This document shows, one piece after another, positions 10,001-18,331 of a stretch of DNA of 64,000 nt. The first letter of the stretch is position 1. Each line of letters starts with the position of its first letter. The position numbers were made by a program, and so were the translations under genes. The notes beneath the pieces are model-generated. The model was not told the origin of the DNA. It was given only the letters and a program-made list of their open reading frames with translations, and searched no databases. The stretch is from Hoyosella subflava DQS3-9A1. GTDB lineage: Bacteria; Actinomycetota; Actinomycetes; Mycobacteriales; Mycobacteriaceae. The stretch covers positions 3,224,001-3,288,000 of the forward strand of contig NC_015564.1 in assembly GCF_000214175.1 (NCBI RefSeq). Direction: 5' to 3'.

Positions 10001-10429
10001 GGTGTCGATATCACTTCCGGGTTCCGAGGATGCCAGCACCGGTAGACCAGCAGCTCGGGCAGCTGCGATCGCGCGCGCTTTGTTCCCGGCAAGTTCAAGC
10101 ACCTCAACCGGCGGGCCGACAAACTTGATGCCTTCTTCAGCACACGCAGTCGCAAGGTCAGGATTCTCTGAGAGGAAGCCATAACCGGGGTAGATCGCGT
10201 CGGCACCAGCGTGCTTCGCGGCCTGGATGATTTCGTCGACTGAAAGGTAGGCCCGCACCGGATGGCCTGGCTCACCGATCTGGTAACTTTCGTCCGCCTT
10301 GAGCCGGTGCACAGAGTTGCGGTCCTCATACGGAAAGACGGCGACGGTGCCTGCGCCGAGTTCGTAGGAAGCCCTGAAGGCCCTGATTGCGATCTCGCCC
10401 CGGTTAGCGACGAGCACTTTCGAAAACAT
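7028..10429 (-). CDS. pyc: Pyruvate carboxylase
   Basis: A biotin enzyme that carboxylates pyruvate to oxaloacetate with ATP and bicarbonate and so refills the TCA cycle. Three parts are in one chain of about 1133 residues. Biotin carboxylase (about 1-450) has FSKVLVANRGEIAIRAFRA, the glycine-rich AVAGGGGRGMR and EMNPRIQVEHTVTEEVTDVD. The carboxyltransferase TIM barrel (about 520-800) has the metal and substrate region around EDPWERLAKLREAIPN and HVHTHDTPGG. The C-terminal biotinyl domain carries the lysine in EAMKMEA. A longer frame to 10480 exists, but the ATG at 10427-10429 has an AAAGAGG site and matches the family start. A consensus-like promoter lies upstream. Confidence 0.97.
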   Translation of the reverse strand: MFSKVLVANRGEIAIRAFRASYELGAGTVAVFPYEDRNSVHRLKADESYQIGEPGHPVRAYLSVDEIIQAAKHAGADAIYPGYGFLSENPDLATACAEEGIKFVGPPVEVLELAGNKARAIAAARAAGLPVLASSEPGSDIDTLLAAADDMEFPIFVKAVAGGGGRGMRRVDSRPQLREAIEQAQREAESAFGDATVFLEQAVVNPRHIEVQILADEAGNVIHLFERDCSVQRRHQKVVELAPAPNLPAELRDQICADAVAFAKEIGYSCAGTVEFLLDERGKHVFIEMNPRIQVEHTVTEEVTDVDLVQSQLRIASGETLADLGLSQDSVVLRGAAMQCRITTEDPANGFRPDTGRVTGYRTPGGAGVRLDGGTMLGAEVGAYFDSMLVKLTCRGRDFGTAVRRARRALAEFRIRGVATNIPFLQGLLDDPDFRAGNVTTSFIEERPHLLTLHTPADRGTRMLRYLADVTVNKPHGERPVRIDPRTKLPELDRETAIPDGSRQRLLHLGPEGFATALREQKALAVTETTFRDAHQSLLATRIRTRDLLGVADHVARLTPELFSIEAWGGATYDVALRFLHEDPWERLAKLREAIPNICIQMLLRGRNTVGYTPYPESVTRSFVDEATRTGIDIFRIFDALNNVDQMRPAIDAVRETGTAIAEVALSYTGDLADPGENLYTLDYYLRLAEEAVEAGAHIIAIKDMAGLLRAPAAEKLVSALRSNFDLPVHVHTHDTPGGQLATYLAAWQAGADAVDGAAASLAGTTSQPALSAIVAAARNTERDTGIDLDAVCDLEPYWEAVRKVYKPFESGLPSPTGRVYKHEIPGGQLSNLRQQAIALGLGDRFEQIEEAYAAADRLLGRLVKVTPSSKVVGDLALHLVGADVSIDQFKNDPGSFDVPDSVIGFLRGELGDPPGGWPEPFRTKALEGRSPAKPAPELSSEDEALLHGDDAKARRATLNRLLFPVPAREFREHRDEYGDTSLLSSGQFFYGLRHGEENQVSLEPGVTLLFGLEAISEPDERGMRTVMCTINGQLRPVKVRDLSVASEVPSSEKADKNNPDHLPAPFAGVVTVSVSEGESVKAGHTIATIEAMKMEASITAQKSGTVKRVAISPVQQVEGGDLIAVIESAKSE

Positions 10430-10510
10430 TCTTTCGCCTCTTTCCGTTGCGGGAGGTGACTCTGGCGCCCGCTGACTCACTGCACTTTTTCAATTGTGGA
10501 CTCCGGCACG

Positions 10511-10538
10511 ATACTAGGCCGCAACCGCACCACCGTAA
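10511..10538 (-). promoter_or_regulatory. Probable sigma-A promoter of the pyc operon
   Basis: On the minus strand a -35 box TTACGG (10533-10538) is followed after 16 bases by a -10 box TAGTAT (10511-10516), about 80 bases upstream of the pyc ATG. It sits in the only sizeable gap between recG and pyc, so it would drive pyc-rsmD-coaD and perhaps the genes beyond. It is identified by pattern only. Confidence 0.5.
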
Positions 10539-10583
10539 GGCGCTATTCCGTCTGATATTCAAGGATGGGCACGGCGCCGGGCC

Positions 10584-12821
10584 TCAGGTCATGTCGAGAT
10601 AGTCGATTCCAGCACCGTCGCCTATCGCGTTGACCATCGCGGCGAGCTGCGGTGCTCGAGCAAGCTCGGGGTCGTCCGTGACCATTGCATCTGCGATGTC
10701 GCGAGCCTTCTCGATCACAGCCCCGTGGTCGAGAAGAGAAAGCAGTTTGAGGCTGCTCCGCGTACCGGACTGAGCAGACCCCAGAACATCACCTTCGCGT
10801 CGCTGCTGAAGGTCCAGTTCCGCGAGCCGGAAGCCGTCGGTAGTAGCCGCCACGGCACTCAATCGATGCAAAGCAGAGGATCCCTCCGCCGCCTCACTCA
10901 TCAGAATGCACAATCCCGCGTGCGCACCACGGCCAACCCTGCCACGCAGCTGGTGCAGCTGACTGACGCCGAACCGGTCTGCGTCCACAATAGCCATGAC
11001 TGTGGCGTTCGGCACATCCACCCCCACCTCGATCACCGTTGTACACACTAGGACATCGATCTCACCTGCTGAGAAATCACGCATCACGCGGTCCTTTTCA
11101 TCTGCGGGCAGACGCCCATGCAGAAGCCCGACACGCAACTCCGCGAGCGGACCCGAACGCAGATAGCCGAACATGTCGACAACAGCTGTGGTCGACGGGG
11201 CCTCGCTGCCGTTTCCCGCAGACCCGCTCTCGTCGTCACCAATGCGGGAACACACCACATAGGCTTGTCTGCCTTGCGCGGCTTCTTCCACAATCCGCTC
11301 CCACACTCGCGGGAGCCATTTGCGTGACGCTGACAACGCCAGCACCTTGGTACTGATTGGGCTGCGGCCGCGGGGAAGCTCACGCAAGGTGATGACCTCC
11401 AGTGCTCCGAACACTGTCATCGCGATCGTCCGCGGAATAGGCGTTGCCGTCATCACCAGCATGTGCGGTGTCTTCCCGGCCTGGGCTTTCCCGCGCAGAT
11501 GGTCCCGCTGCTCCACGCCGAACCGGTGCTGTTCATCAATCACCACCAGCCCCAGGTTGAAGAACTCGACAGTGTCCTGAATGAGAGCGTGGGTGCCGAT
11601 GACGAGGCCCGCGTCGCCCGTGACGATCTTCAGCAGCGCGGTCTTACGCTGCGAAACGGTCATGGACCCGGTCAGCAGGACGACACCCGTCGCGTAGTCA
11701 TCCGCGCCTAGTTCCCCGCCCTGCCCAAGCGCGCCAAGCATCGACCGTAACGAGCGATAATGCTGGGTGGCAAGCACTTCGGTGGGCGCCAAGAGCGCAC
11801 ACTGATAGCCAGCATCAATCGCCTGGAGCATCGCACGCAACGCGACGATCGTCTTACCTGAACCCACCTCACCCTGCAGCAGCACGTTCATCGGTGCGGG
11901 CTGCGCGATTCTCTCCGCGATGGTTTCACCCGCCGCCCGCTGCCCTCCGGTAAGCGTGAAGGGGAGGTTCGTGTCGAAACGCGCGGCGATTCCCTCCGCT
12001 TTTGCGGTCATCGGAGGCGCGGATCGCCGGGATTCCGTGACCCGCTGCTGGGCCAGAATCAGCTGCATCAGCAATGCTTCGTCGAAACGCAGGCGGTCCT
12101 GCGCATTTCGGAAGTCCGCTTCCGAGTCAGGGAGGTGGATCAGCCGGATCGCCTGGTCGTACGAAAGCAGCTGATTCTGAGTGACAACCCCTTCGGGGAG
12201 CATTTCGGGAAGGGGCGCAAGCTGGTCCAGCACGATTCGGACGCAGCTCCAGATCTCCCAGCTCTGAATGTTCTTCGTCGAGGGGTAGATGGGGATTATG
12301 TCCCGCAACAGATCGGATTCGATGTCGCTGTCCGCTTTCTGTGCTGCCCTGGCCAGCTCAGCAAGCTGGCCGCTACCGCGCACGCTCTCAGCGTCTGCGG
12401 TCTCTCGCAGCTCGAGGTAACTCGGATGGGTGAGCTGCATGTTTTTGCGAAAGAAGCCGACGGTGCCGGAGAACATCATCTTCTTCCCGGGCTTCATGAC
12501 GTGCCTGAGAACCTTGGGGTTGAAGAACGTCGCTTCGAGTTGCTGTGTGTCAGCGTGCAGCGTCACCTTCAAGAAGCTGCCCTTCTTGGGAGGTTTCATG
12601 CGGATCTCGTCCACGCGAGCGATCGTCGCGACCACCGTGATGTGGTCGCCCGCTTGTGCTTCGTCTTCGCCGAGGGGCATGCCGCCGCGCGCGTAGCGGC
12701 GCGGATAGTGCTGGAGAAGGTGGGCAACGCTAGTGATCCCGAACTCGTTCTCGAGTTTGGCCGATACCCCGCGTCCGAGCAGCCCGTCCAGCCGGTCCGT
12801 GAGAGATACTGCTGCCTCCAC
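10584..12821 (-). CDS. recG: ATP-dependent DNA helicase RecG
   Basis: A 745-residue superfamily 2 helicase that reverses stalled replication forks and processes Holliday junctions. The N-terminal wedge/OB domain (about 1-200) includes LLQHYPRRYARGG. The motor domains follow: Walker A GEVGSGKT, the DEQH box VVIDEQHRFGVEQRDHL, TATPIPRT, and in the second RecA domain TTVIEVGVDVPNAT, then QLRGRVGRG. All helicase motifs are intact. The GTG start lies six bases after the stop of the DAK gene, so the two are co-transcribed. That order is also seen in mycobacteria. Confidence 0.97.
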   Translation of the reverse strand: MEAAVSLTDRLDGLLGRGVSAKLENEFGITSVAHLLQHYPRRYARGGMPLGEDEAQAGDHITVVATIARVDEIRMKPPKKGSFLKVTLHADTQQLEATFFNPKVLRHVMKPGKKMMFSGTVGFFRKNMQLTHPSYLELRETADAESVRGSGQLAELARAAQKADSDIESDLLRDIIPIYPSTKNIQSWEIWSCVRIVLDQLAPLPEMLPEGVVTQNQLLSYDQAIRLIHLPDSEADFRNAQDRLRFDEALLMQLILAQQRVTESRRSAPPMTAKAEGIAARFDTNLPFTLTGGQRAAGETIAERIAQPAPMNVLLQGEVGSGKTIVALRAMLQAIDAGYQCALLAPTEVLATQHYRSLRSMLGALGQGGELGADDYATGVVLLTGSMTVSQRKTALLKIVTGDAGLVIGTHALIQDTVEFFNLGLVVIDEQHRFGVEQRDHLRGKAQAGKTPHMLVMTATPIPRTIAMTVFGALEVITLRELPRGRSPISTKVLALSASRKWLPRVWERIVEEAAQGRQAYVVCSRIGDDESGSAGNGSEAPSTTAVVDMFGYLRSGPLAELRVGLLHGRLPADEKDRVMRDFSAGEIDVLVCTTVIEVGVDVPNATVMAIVDADRFGVSQLHQLRGRVGRGAHAGLCILMSEAAEGSSALHRLSAVAATTDGFRLAELDLQQRREGDVLGSAQSGTRSSLKLLSLLDHGAVIEKARDIADAMVTDDPELARAPQLAAMVNAIGDGAGIDYLDMT

Positions 12822-12827
12822 GATCAG

Positions 12828-14495
12828 CTACTCCACACCGATCTGCAGGATGTCATCATCTTGGCCGCCGGGATAAACCATGAGGTCGATACCGGGGTGC
12901 ACTTTTTTGATGTGCTTCTCCAGCGAATCTGCAAGGTATGTTCTAGCCCCATCCTGGCCCGCAAGCACGGTGACAAGCTCGCCGCCCGCCGCAAGCATGA
13001 GATCTGCGAGTTGTGCGGTCGCGACGGCCAGATCTTCGTTGATGACCAGCACTTCGTGACCTACGAGACCGAGACAATCTCCTGGTTCGCAGACGCCGGC
13101 CATCGTCAGTGCGCGAGTGTCCGCTCTGCGCACCGAGCCCCACCGCGTTGCTGCTGCAGCGGCAGCCATGGCATAAGAATCATCGGAAGCCACCCGCGAG
13201 GGGTCGTGTACCGCGAGCGCGGCGAGGCCCTGCACCATGCTGGAGGTCGGAAGCAGCACTGCTGGGTGGCCTAACTGACGTGCCTGCGTACTTACCGCCA
13301 CGAGTTCCTCGGCCTTGATCAGACCGTTCGGCAGCACAAAGACCTCATCGGCACGCAGAGCGAGGATCGCATCGAGCAGTTCCTGTGGCGATGCCATCCC
13401 TCCGGTGCGCAAGACGGTGGCGCCCTCGCTTTCGAAAAGTTCCGCGGCGTCACCTCCCGTCACCAGCGCCAGGACCATGCGGACCAGCGGCCTAGTAGGT
13501 GTCGCAGCAAACGACACTTGCTGATCGGGCGCGAACGCGGTGATCCGGATGTCGCGCGGCTTTCCCGCAGCGAGCCCCACCTCTATCGCTGCGCCCGGAT
13601 CAGCGCTATGCACATGTACCGACCAGACACCGGACCCGTCACCCACGACGACTACTGAATCACCTAGGTCTGACAATTTCTCACGCAACGCATCGGCGGC
13701 GGGGTCCGAACTTCCGTCGAGCAGGTACATGACCTCGTACTCCGCGTCTCCAGTGGCGTACTCGTGGATGTGCTCGACCGGTCGTGCGTCAGTCGCAGGA
13801 GCGATCGCGGATGCGGAGGGTGTGGTGTCCCCGACCGTCGCCCGAACAGTGAAACGAGGCCGCTGCGGTTCGTCGCCTGTCACGACTCCGACGAGCGCAT
13901 CGAGGATGACCACCAGTCCGAGTCCGCCTGCGTCAACTACACCGGCCTGACTGAGGACCGACAGCTGGCCTGGAGTCTGTTCCAGCGCGGATGCCGCACC
14001 ATCCGCTGCCGCCCGCGTGACGTCAGCGAGTGCGCACTCGTCACTCGCACGTGCCGCCTGCGCGGCACCCCGCAGCACCGTAACGACAGTCCCCTCCACC
14101 ACGTTGAACAGCGACTTGCTCACGAGATCGAGAGCTGCCTCCAATGCATCCTTCAAGACGTTGCCGTCGATGGAGCGTTCCGAGGAGGCCTCAGCTACAC
14201 CCCTCAGGACTTGGGAAAGAATCACTCCCGAGTTCCCGCGCGCGCCGGCCACAGCGCCCCGCGCCAGGGCGGTAGCGAGATCCTGGACTGTCGGTTCAGC
14301 GCCCCCGTTGGCCTGCTCCGCAGCGCGCAGCGCCGCGGCCATGGTGAAATGCAGATTTGTGCCGGTATCTGAATCGGCGATCGGGAAGACATTGAGCACG
14401 TTGATCTCATCCCGGCGACGTTCCAGTCCACTCACACACGCCGCCGCCCAGCGCAGCAACGCGTGCGCATCGAGTGTTGTGAGCTCATCTGCCAC
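12828..14495 (-). CDS. DAK2 domain-containing protein (YloV/FakA-like)
   Basis: A 555-residue protein. The N-terminal DhaL-like (DAK2) domain, about 1-200, has the nucleotide and metal site INVLNVFPIADSDTGTNL and GARGNSGVILSQVLRG. The C-terminal half resembles the FakA linker and DegV-like part, with IRITAFAPDQQVS and EVFVLPNGLIK. In Firmicutes FakA with FakB phosphorylates exogenous fatty acids. The mycobacterial equivalent lies at the same locus next to recG. Whether the actinobacterial protein is a true fatty acid kinase is not settled, and no fakB is visible here. GTG start. It is divergent from rpmB across 219 bases. Confidence 0.88.
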   Translation of the reverse strand: MADELTTLDAHALLRWAAACVSGLERRRDEINVLNVFPIADSDTGTNLHFTMAAALRAAEQANGGAEPTVQDLATALARGAVAGARGNSGVILSQVLRGVAEASSERSIDGNVLKDALEAALDLVSKSLFNVVEGTVVTVLRGAAQAARASDECALADVTRAAADGAASALEQTPGQLSVLSQAGVVDAGGLGLVVILDALVGVVTGDEPQRPRFTVRATVGDTTPSASAIAPATDARPVEHIHEYATGDAEYEVMYLLDGSSDPAADALREKLSDLGDSVVVVGDGSGVWSVHVHSADPGAAIEVGLAAGKPRDIRITAFAPDQQVSFAATPTRPLVRMVLALVTGGDAAELFESEGATVLRTGGMASPQELLDAILALRADEVFVLPNGLIKAEELVAVSTQARQLGHPAVLLPTSSMVQGLAALAVHDPSRVASDDSYAMAAAAAATRWGSVRRADTRALTMAGVCEPGDCLGLVGHEVLVINEDLAVATAQLADLMLAAGGELVTVLAGQDGARTYLADSLEKHIKKVHPGIDLMVYPGGQDDDILQIGVE

Positions 14496-14714
14496 CGCGT
14501 CCCGCCCTCCCCTTCACAGATTCGTTGGCACGCCTGCTGAGAGACTATCCTGACGAGTGGACGACAGCAGGTAACGCCGTTTCGCGCCGGTTTGGTCAAT
14601 ACGCGATAAACCCGGTACGCTTGCACGGTTGCCTAAGCAGGGCGGTGCTGATTTGTGTGCTCAGCCGGCTTGGCAAAAAGACACGTGTCACCACTAACGA
14701 GGAGTTCGACGACC

Positions 14715-14906
14715 ATGGCTGCCGTTTGCGATGTCTGTGGCAAGGGACCTGGCTTCGGTAAGTCAGTCTCACACTCGCACGTGCGTACCAGCCGTCGCTG
14801 GGACCCGAACATCCAGACCGTTCGCGCCGAAGTTGCCCCCGGCAACCGGAAGCGGATCAACGCCTGCACCTCGTGCATCAAGGCAGGTAAGGTCGTTCGC
14901 GCCTAA
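14715..14906 (+). CDS. rpmB: 50S ribosomal protein L28
   Basis: A 63-residue protein: [35 protein letters not shown], and a conserved end with [15 protein letters not shown]. Cysteine pairs CDVC and CTSC mark the zinc-binding form. A longer frame exists upstream, but the ATG at 14715 is preceded by GAGGAG at the right distance and gives the family length. The conserved neighbours are the DAK and recG genes, divergently transcribed. A rho-independent terminator follows 20 bases after the stop codon. Confidence 0.97.
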   Translation: MAAVCDVCGKGPGFGKSVSHSHVRTSRRWDPNIQTVRAEVAPGNRKRINACTSCIKAGKVVRA

Positions 14907-14925
14907 TACGCACTTTCTAGACCAC

Positions 14926-14966
14926 AAATCCCCGGAATGTCACATGACCTTTCGGGGATTTTTGCG
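14926..14966 (+). terminator. Rho-independent terminator of rpmB
   Basis: An AAATCCCCG arm (14927-14935) and CGGGGATTT arm (14953-14961) flank a 17-base loop region with extra pairing. The downstream arm ends in a run of T residues (GATTTTTGCG). It is properly oriented for the plus-strand rpmB transcript. Confidence 0.8.
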
Positions 14967-14986
14967 TTTTGAATGAGTACTTCAGC

Positions 14987-15050
14987 CCACACCAGCAACG
15001 GGACATCCGCACCAGTCGTGTCCCGTGCGGATGTCCGGTTGCTGGTGTGG
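14987..15050. repeat. Long inverted repeat at the rpmB/ung convergent junction
   Basis: The arms at 14987-15012 and 15025-15050 are 26 bases each and complementary at 25 positions, separated by a 12-base loop. The right arm touches the ung stop codon. There is no clear T tract, so it may act as a hairpin terminator for ung or as a barrier against read-through from both sides, rather than as a textbook intrinsic terminator. Confidence 0.85.
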
Positions 15051-15728
15051 CTACGGCAAACGCCAGTCGATTGGCTCCGCGCCTAGATCGAGAAGTTCCT
15101 CGTTCGCGCGGCTGAAGGGCTTCGAGCCGAAGAACCCCCGTGAGGCGGACAGCGGGGACGGATGCGCCGATTCGATAGTGGGCACATCCTCGAGCATCGG
15201 CTTCAGGCTCATCGCATCGCGGCCCCACAAGATAGCCACCATGGGCTCATGGCGGTCAACGAGTGCACGGATCGCTTGCTCAGTCACCGCTTCCCAGCCT
15301 TTTCCCCGATGTGAAGCAGGATCGCCCGGACGGACCGTCAGCACTCTGTTCAACAGCAGCACGCCACTTTTCGACCAGGGGGTGAGATCGCCTGAGGTGG
15401 GTGGAGGGTAACCCAGGTCGGCGCAATACTCCTTGTAAATGTTTGTGAGGCTTTTTGGAAGCGGGCGCACTTCCGGCGCCACAGAGAAGCTCAACCCGAT
15501 TGCATGGCCGGGGGTCGGATATGGATCCTGCCCCACGATCAGCACCCTCACCTCTGCGAACGGCTGCTGGAACGCGCGCAGCACATTCTGTCCGCTCGGA
15601 AGATATCCGCGGCCAGCAGCGTTCTCGGCGCGTAAGAACTCCCCGATGTCGGCAATATTCTGCGTGACCGGGGCGAGTGCGTCAGCCCACCCTGCTTCCA
15701 CTACTTCGTGCAACGGTCGTGGCGCCAT
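15051..15728 (-). CDS. ung: Uracil-DNA glycosylase (family 1)
   Basis: A 225-residue base-excision repair enzyme that removes uracil from DNA. The catalytic water-activating motif is [21 protein letters not shown], with the aspartate of [28 protein letters not shown] carries the uracil-binding asparagine (LLLNxxLTV) and the loop [18 protein letters not shown] carries the catalytic histidine. Everything expected of the UNG family is present and the length is normal. The ATG start has GAGGAG about 12 bases upstream. It is convergent with rpmB and directly follows the inserted lipid module on the chromosome. Confidence 0.97.
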   Translation of the reverse strand: MAPRPLHEVVEAGWADALAPVTQNIADIGEFLRAENAAGRGYLPSGQNVLRAFQQPFAEVRVLIVGQDPYPTPGHAIGLSFSVAPEVRPLPKSLTNIYKEYCADLGYPPPTSGDLTPWSKSGVLLLNRVLTVRPGDPASHRGKGWEAVTEQAIRALVDRHEPMVAILWGRDAMSLKPMLEDVPTIESAHPSPLSASRGFFGSKPFSRANEELLDLGAEPIDWRLP

Positions 15729-15799
15729 TGGGCTGTGAAACTCCTCGTTCCGGCAGTTGAGTGCGTTCCGATACTACGCTCCGTCACGCGTAGCAACGC

Positions 15800-16354
15800 T
15801 CAAGCAGACCCGCGCTTCTCAATCGCGCGGGCGATCGCAGCGGCCAACTTCGCGGGATTGGCGGAACCGATGAACAAAGTTTCACCACGAGTAAGTTCCA
15901 CTCGCACGCCCTGCGCCCGCACTAAGCCTGGCCGCATCACGTACAGGTAGCGCCCACCCTTGGCTGCGCTCAGTCCCCATATATGCCATCCCCAGAACTC
16001 TCGACTCATGAGAGAGTTGTAGACGCTCACCTCGCAGCGGGAGATCTCACCGAGCGAAACATCCTTGTACGTCATCCGGCGCGGGAGCAAACTGAACCGG
16101 GCGGGGTGGATCCGCAAGTGAAGCCCGGTTGAGTCAACCGAGGTAACCAGTCTCATCCGGAGGTGCAGCACCGCCAATGGGAGAAATACCGCCGCGAGCA
16201 GAACGCCGCAGAAGAGCGCACCCGCGAACTCCCCTACGGCAACGAACGCCACGATCAAAGCGCCCAGACCAGCCACGGTGAGCAGCGGAATCGAGGTGAT
16301 CCACAGGGGAAACCGCTGCACCTCATGGAAGTGTCTAAGGCTGGTGGCGCTCAT
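15800..16354 (-). CDS. Conserved membrane protein of unknown function
   Basis: A 184-residue protein with two adjacent hydrophobic segments: about 16-40 (LWITSIPLLTVAGLGALIVAF) and 42-62 (GALFCGVLLAAVFLPLAVL). They are followed by a soluble beta-rich domain with SREFWGWHIWG, GGRYLYVMRP and GVRVELTRGETLFIGSANPAKLAAAI. The layout of two membrane helices followed by a pleckstrin-homology-like domain recalls DUF6141-type proteins, but I am not certain of the family. It starts 12 bases after the stop of the R-hydratase gene on the same strand, so the two probably share a transcript. No enzymatic motif is visible. Confidence 0.7.
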   Translation of the reverse strand: MSATSLRHFHEVQRFPLWITSIPLLTVAGLGALIVAFVAVGEFAGALFCGVLLAAVFLPLAVLHLRMRLVTSVDSTGLHLRIHPARFSLLPRRMTYKDVSLGEISRCEVSVYNSLMSREFWGWHIWGLSAAKGGRYLYVMRPGLVRAQGVRVELTRGETLFIGSANPAKLAAAIARAIEKRGSA

Positions 16355-16366
16355 GGCCCCTACCTT

Positions 16367-16813
16367 TCAGGAATACAGAACCACTGCTTCAGCGACGCAC
16401 ACGGGGGTGTCGTGTCCCCGCCGTTTCATTATGATCGCAAGCACCGCCTCGATCATTCCTCCCCGAGTTTTCACTCCGACGACCGAGACGTCGGACCTGA
16501 TCTCGCTGCCCACCGGAACAGGGGCCGGGAAGCGTACCCGGTTGAGCCCGTAGTTCAGGGCAGCACCAAGCTCCTCGAATTCCAGTACTTCGTACAGAAC
16601 CCCGGGGATCAGCGACAGCGTCAGGTATCCATGCGCGATCGTCGTGCCGAACGGACCTGACTTGGCTCGCTCAGGATCGGTGTGGATCCATTGGGTGTCA
16701 CCGGTAGCCTCGGCGAATTGATCAATCTGGTCCTGGGTGACTGTGGTCCAGCTGCTTGTGCCGAGGCTGGCTCCGATGTGGTCCTTCAGGGCTGCGGGCG
16801 TCGTGAGGTACAT
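16367..16813 (-). CDS. MaoC/NodN-like (R)-specific enoyl-CoA hydratase
   Basis: A 148-residue hot-dog protein. The hydratase motif is FAEATGDTQWIHTDPERAKS followed by GPFGTTIAHGYLTLSL, with the catalytic Asp and His of R-hydratases (D...W-H). Members convert trans-2-enoyl-CoA to (R)-3-hydroxyacyl-CoA. In PHA-producing bacteria the PhaJ form supplies the polymerase with monomers drawn from beta-oxidation. A PHA synthase lies 4.5 kb away, so that role is plausible here. A general fatty acid or ketide role cannot be excluded. The ATG start has GGAG upstream. The promoter probably lies in the 97 bases between it and the PucR gene. Confidence 0.88.
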   Translation of the reverse strand: MYLTTPAALKDHIGASLGTSSWTTVTQDQIDQFAEATGDTQWIHTDPERAKSGPFGTTIAHGYLTLSLIPGVLYEVLEFEELGAALNYGLNRVRFPAPVPVGSEIRSDVSVVGVKTRGGMIEAVLAIIMKRRGHDTPVCVAEAVVLYS

Positions 16814-16910
16814 GGCTTCTCCGGGATCGGCGGATTGGACACCACTACGGTGCGCCCAGAACGCGCGATTGTGTTAGAGGAGCGGTGACACTCTTGCTGT
16901 GATTGGTTCA

Positions 16911-18143
16911 CTAGGCCGGGGCGAGAAGTTTGATCGCGACGAGAAGGTCGAGTACCTCGCTAAAGGCGCGCAAGTCCTTGCCGGTTCGTTCCGCGATGCG
17001 TTCGAGGCGGTAGTAGGCGGTGTTGCTGTGAACGTAGAGCGCGTCCGCAGCTGCTTTCGCGTTCAGGTTCGCCTCGACGTACGCCAGCAGCGTATCGATG
17101 TACATGCGGTCGCCGGCTAGATCCTTCTCGACGAATCCCCGGACCTGCGGTGAAATAAGCCGACGTGCGATCGGGTCATCGCGGGAGACAAGATAGTCGA
17201 AGGTGGTGAGTTCGCCGAGCGCCTGAATCCCCGGCCTCCCGTGCAGTGCCCCCAGCGCGAACTTTGCCTCACAGTAGCCGGGAGGTGCTGCGTCCAGGCC
17301 AGTCAGCGGCGTGCTTACGCCCAGGGCAAGTTCGACGCCGCCTGCGCGCGCCTTATCCGCGACGCGGCGAAGGTCACGCAGAACCCCACCTATACCCCGC
17401 TGTATTGGGGCCGGCAAGACACCGACGATCTCGTTGCGTCGCATAGCAAGCAGTCCGTGCGGATAGGTTGTGGCAGCTTTCCCGAGCACACGCACCAGCG
17501 TGTTCCGCTCACCGCTGTACCCGACGACGCGTCCCGCGACAACCACGATCACGCTTCCTGCGCTGAGTCCCGCGGTGCGCAACGCTGCCTGGCGAGGCCC
17601 GGTCACGGGCTGCTGGCCAGCGAGCAAATCATCGATGAGATCACGTGCAGCACTCGTGGCATCCGCGACCAGAAACCGCTCAGCTTCGAGGTATGCCTCA
17701 GCAGCTGCGGTTGTCCCGACCTCAATCACCTCCATAATCGCGCTCACGGCTTCCGACGCAGCGAAACGCAGGTCTGGCTGTTCCGCCGTGAGTTGTCTGA
17801 TCGACTCCCACAAGGTGATCTGCGCAACACGGAAGGCCCGCAGAAAGTCAGGCATTGAGATGCCCTGCGTCACGCGCCGCATCGCTTGATCCGCCGTGAC
17901 GCGAAACCGGTCGGCCCGCGGTTCGAGCCCTTCCTTAAGAGCTCGAACAAAGATGTCAAAAACGTCCAGGACGTGGGTCAAGACTTCCCTGCGCAGGTTG
18001 GGAACGGCGCTCTCCCGGTAACCCGCCACGTCACTGAGAATCTGATCTGTTGCCGCATTCGCGATCCTCGGGAGTTCGCGTCCGATCAATTCCGCGAGGC
18101 GGCGTCGCTCCGCTTCCCCGGAAAACTCACCTTCAGAGGGCAT
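16911..18143 (-). CDS. PucR/CdaR family transcriptional regulator
   Basis: A 410-residue regulator. The N-terminal half is a helical sensory region containing AMRRVTQGISMPDFLRAFRV, typical of the RsbRD-type domain found in actinobacterial PucR proteins. The middle (about 190-310) is a degenerate GGDEF-like fold. The C-terminus (about 350-405) is the PucR helix-turn-helix: LLAYVEANLNAKAAADALYV then HSNTAYYRLERIAERTGKDL. It is divergent from the permease-ligase-phaC-phaZ cluster and next to the R-hydratase, so it is the obvious candidate to control the lipid/PHA module. PucR members usually activate in response to a metabolite. The effector is unknown. Confidence 0.88.
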   Translation of the reverse strand: MPSEGEFSGEAERRRLAELIGRELPRIANAATDQILSDVAGYRESAVPNLRREVLTHVLDVFDIFVRALKEGLEPRADRFRVTADQAMRRVTQGISMPDFLRAFRVAQITLWESIRQLTAEQPDLRFAASEAVSAIMEVIEVGTTAAAEAYLEAERFLVADATSAARDLIDDLLAGQQPVTGPRQAALRTAGLSAGSVIVVVAGRVVGYSGERNTLVRVLGKAATTYPHGLLAMRRNEIVGVLPAPIQRGIGGVLRDLRRVADKARAGGVELALGVSTPLTGLDAAPPGYCEAKFALGALHGRPGIQALGELTTFDYLVSRDDPIARRLISPQVRGFVEKDLAGDRMYIDTLLAYVEANLNAKAAADALYVHSNTAYYRLERIAERTGKDLRAFSEVLDLLVAIKLLAPA

Positions 18144-18229
18144 TCACGTGATCCCTTCACTGGACGGAGTCCTGCTGGTACCGGATCAAAGACTACTGCG
18201 CCGATTTATCACTGGACCACAAAAACGCT

Positions 18230-18253
18230 GTCACCTCGCCCCTACAGGGTGAC
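18230..18253. promoter_or_regulatory. Inverted repeat in the PucR/permease divergent gap
   Basis: GTCACC (18230-18235) and GGTGAC (18248-18253) form a six-base inverted repeat with a 12-base spacer. It lies about 80 bases upstream of the permease ATG, within the 188-base divergent region. Position suits an activator site for the PucR protein. The arms are short, so chance occurrence is possible. Confidence 0.35.
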
Positions 18254-18331
18254 GCAGATCGCGCTGCACTCTAGTGCGGGATCACACACCTCGTGGAAGT
18301 CCACCTTCCCCTGCCTCTAGAAAGGCTTCGC

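Noticed and set aside
10430-10480. Upstream start of pyc adding 17 residues
   Set aside because: The ATG at 10429 has a better ribosome site, and family members begin at FSKVLVANRG.
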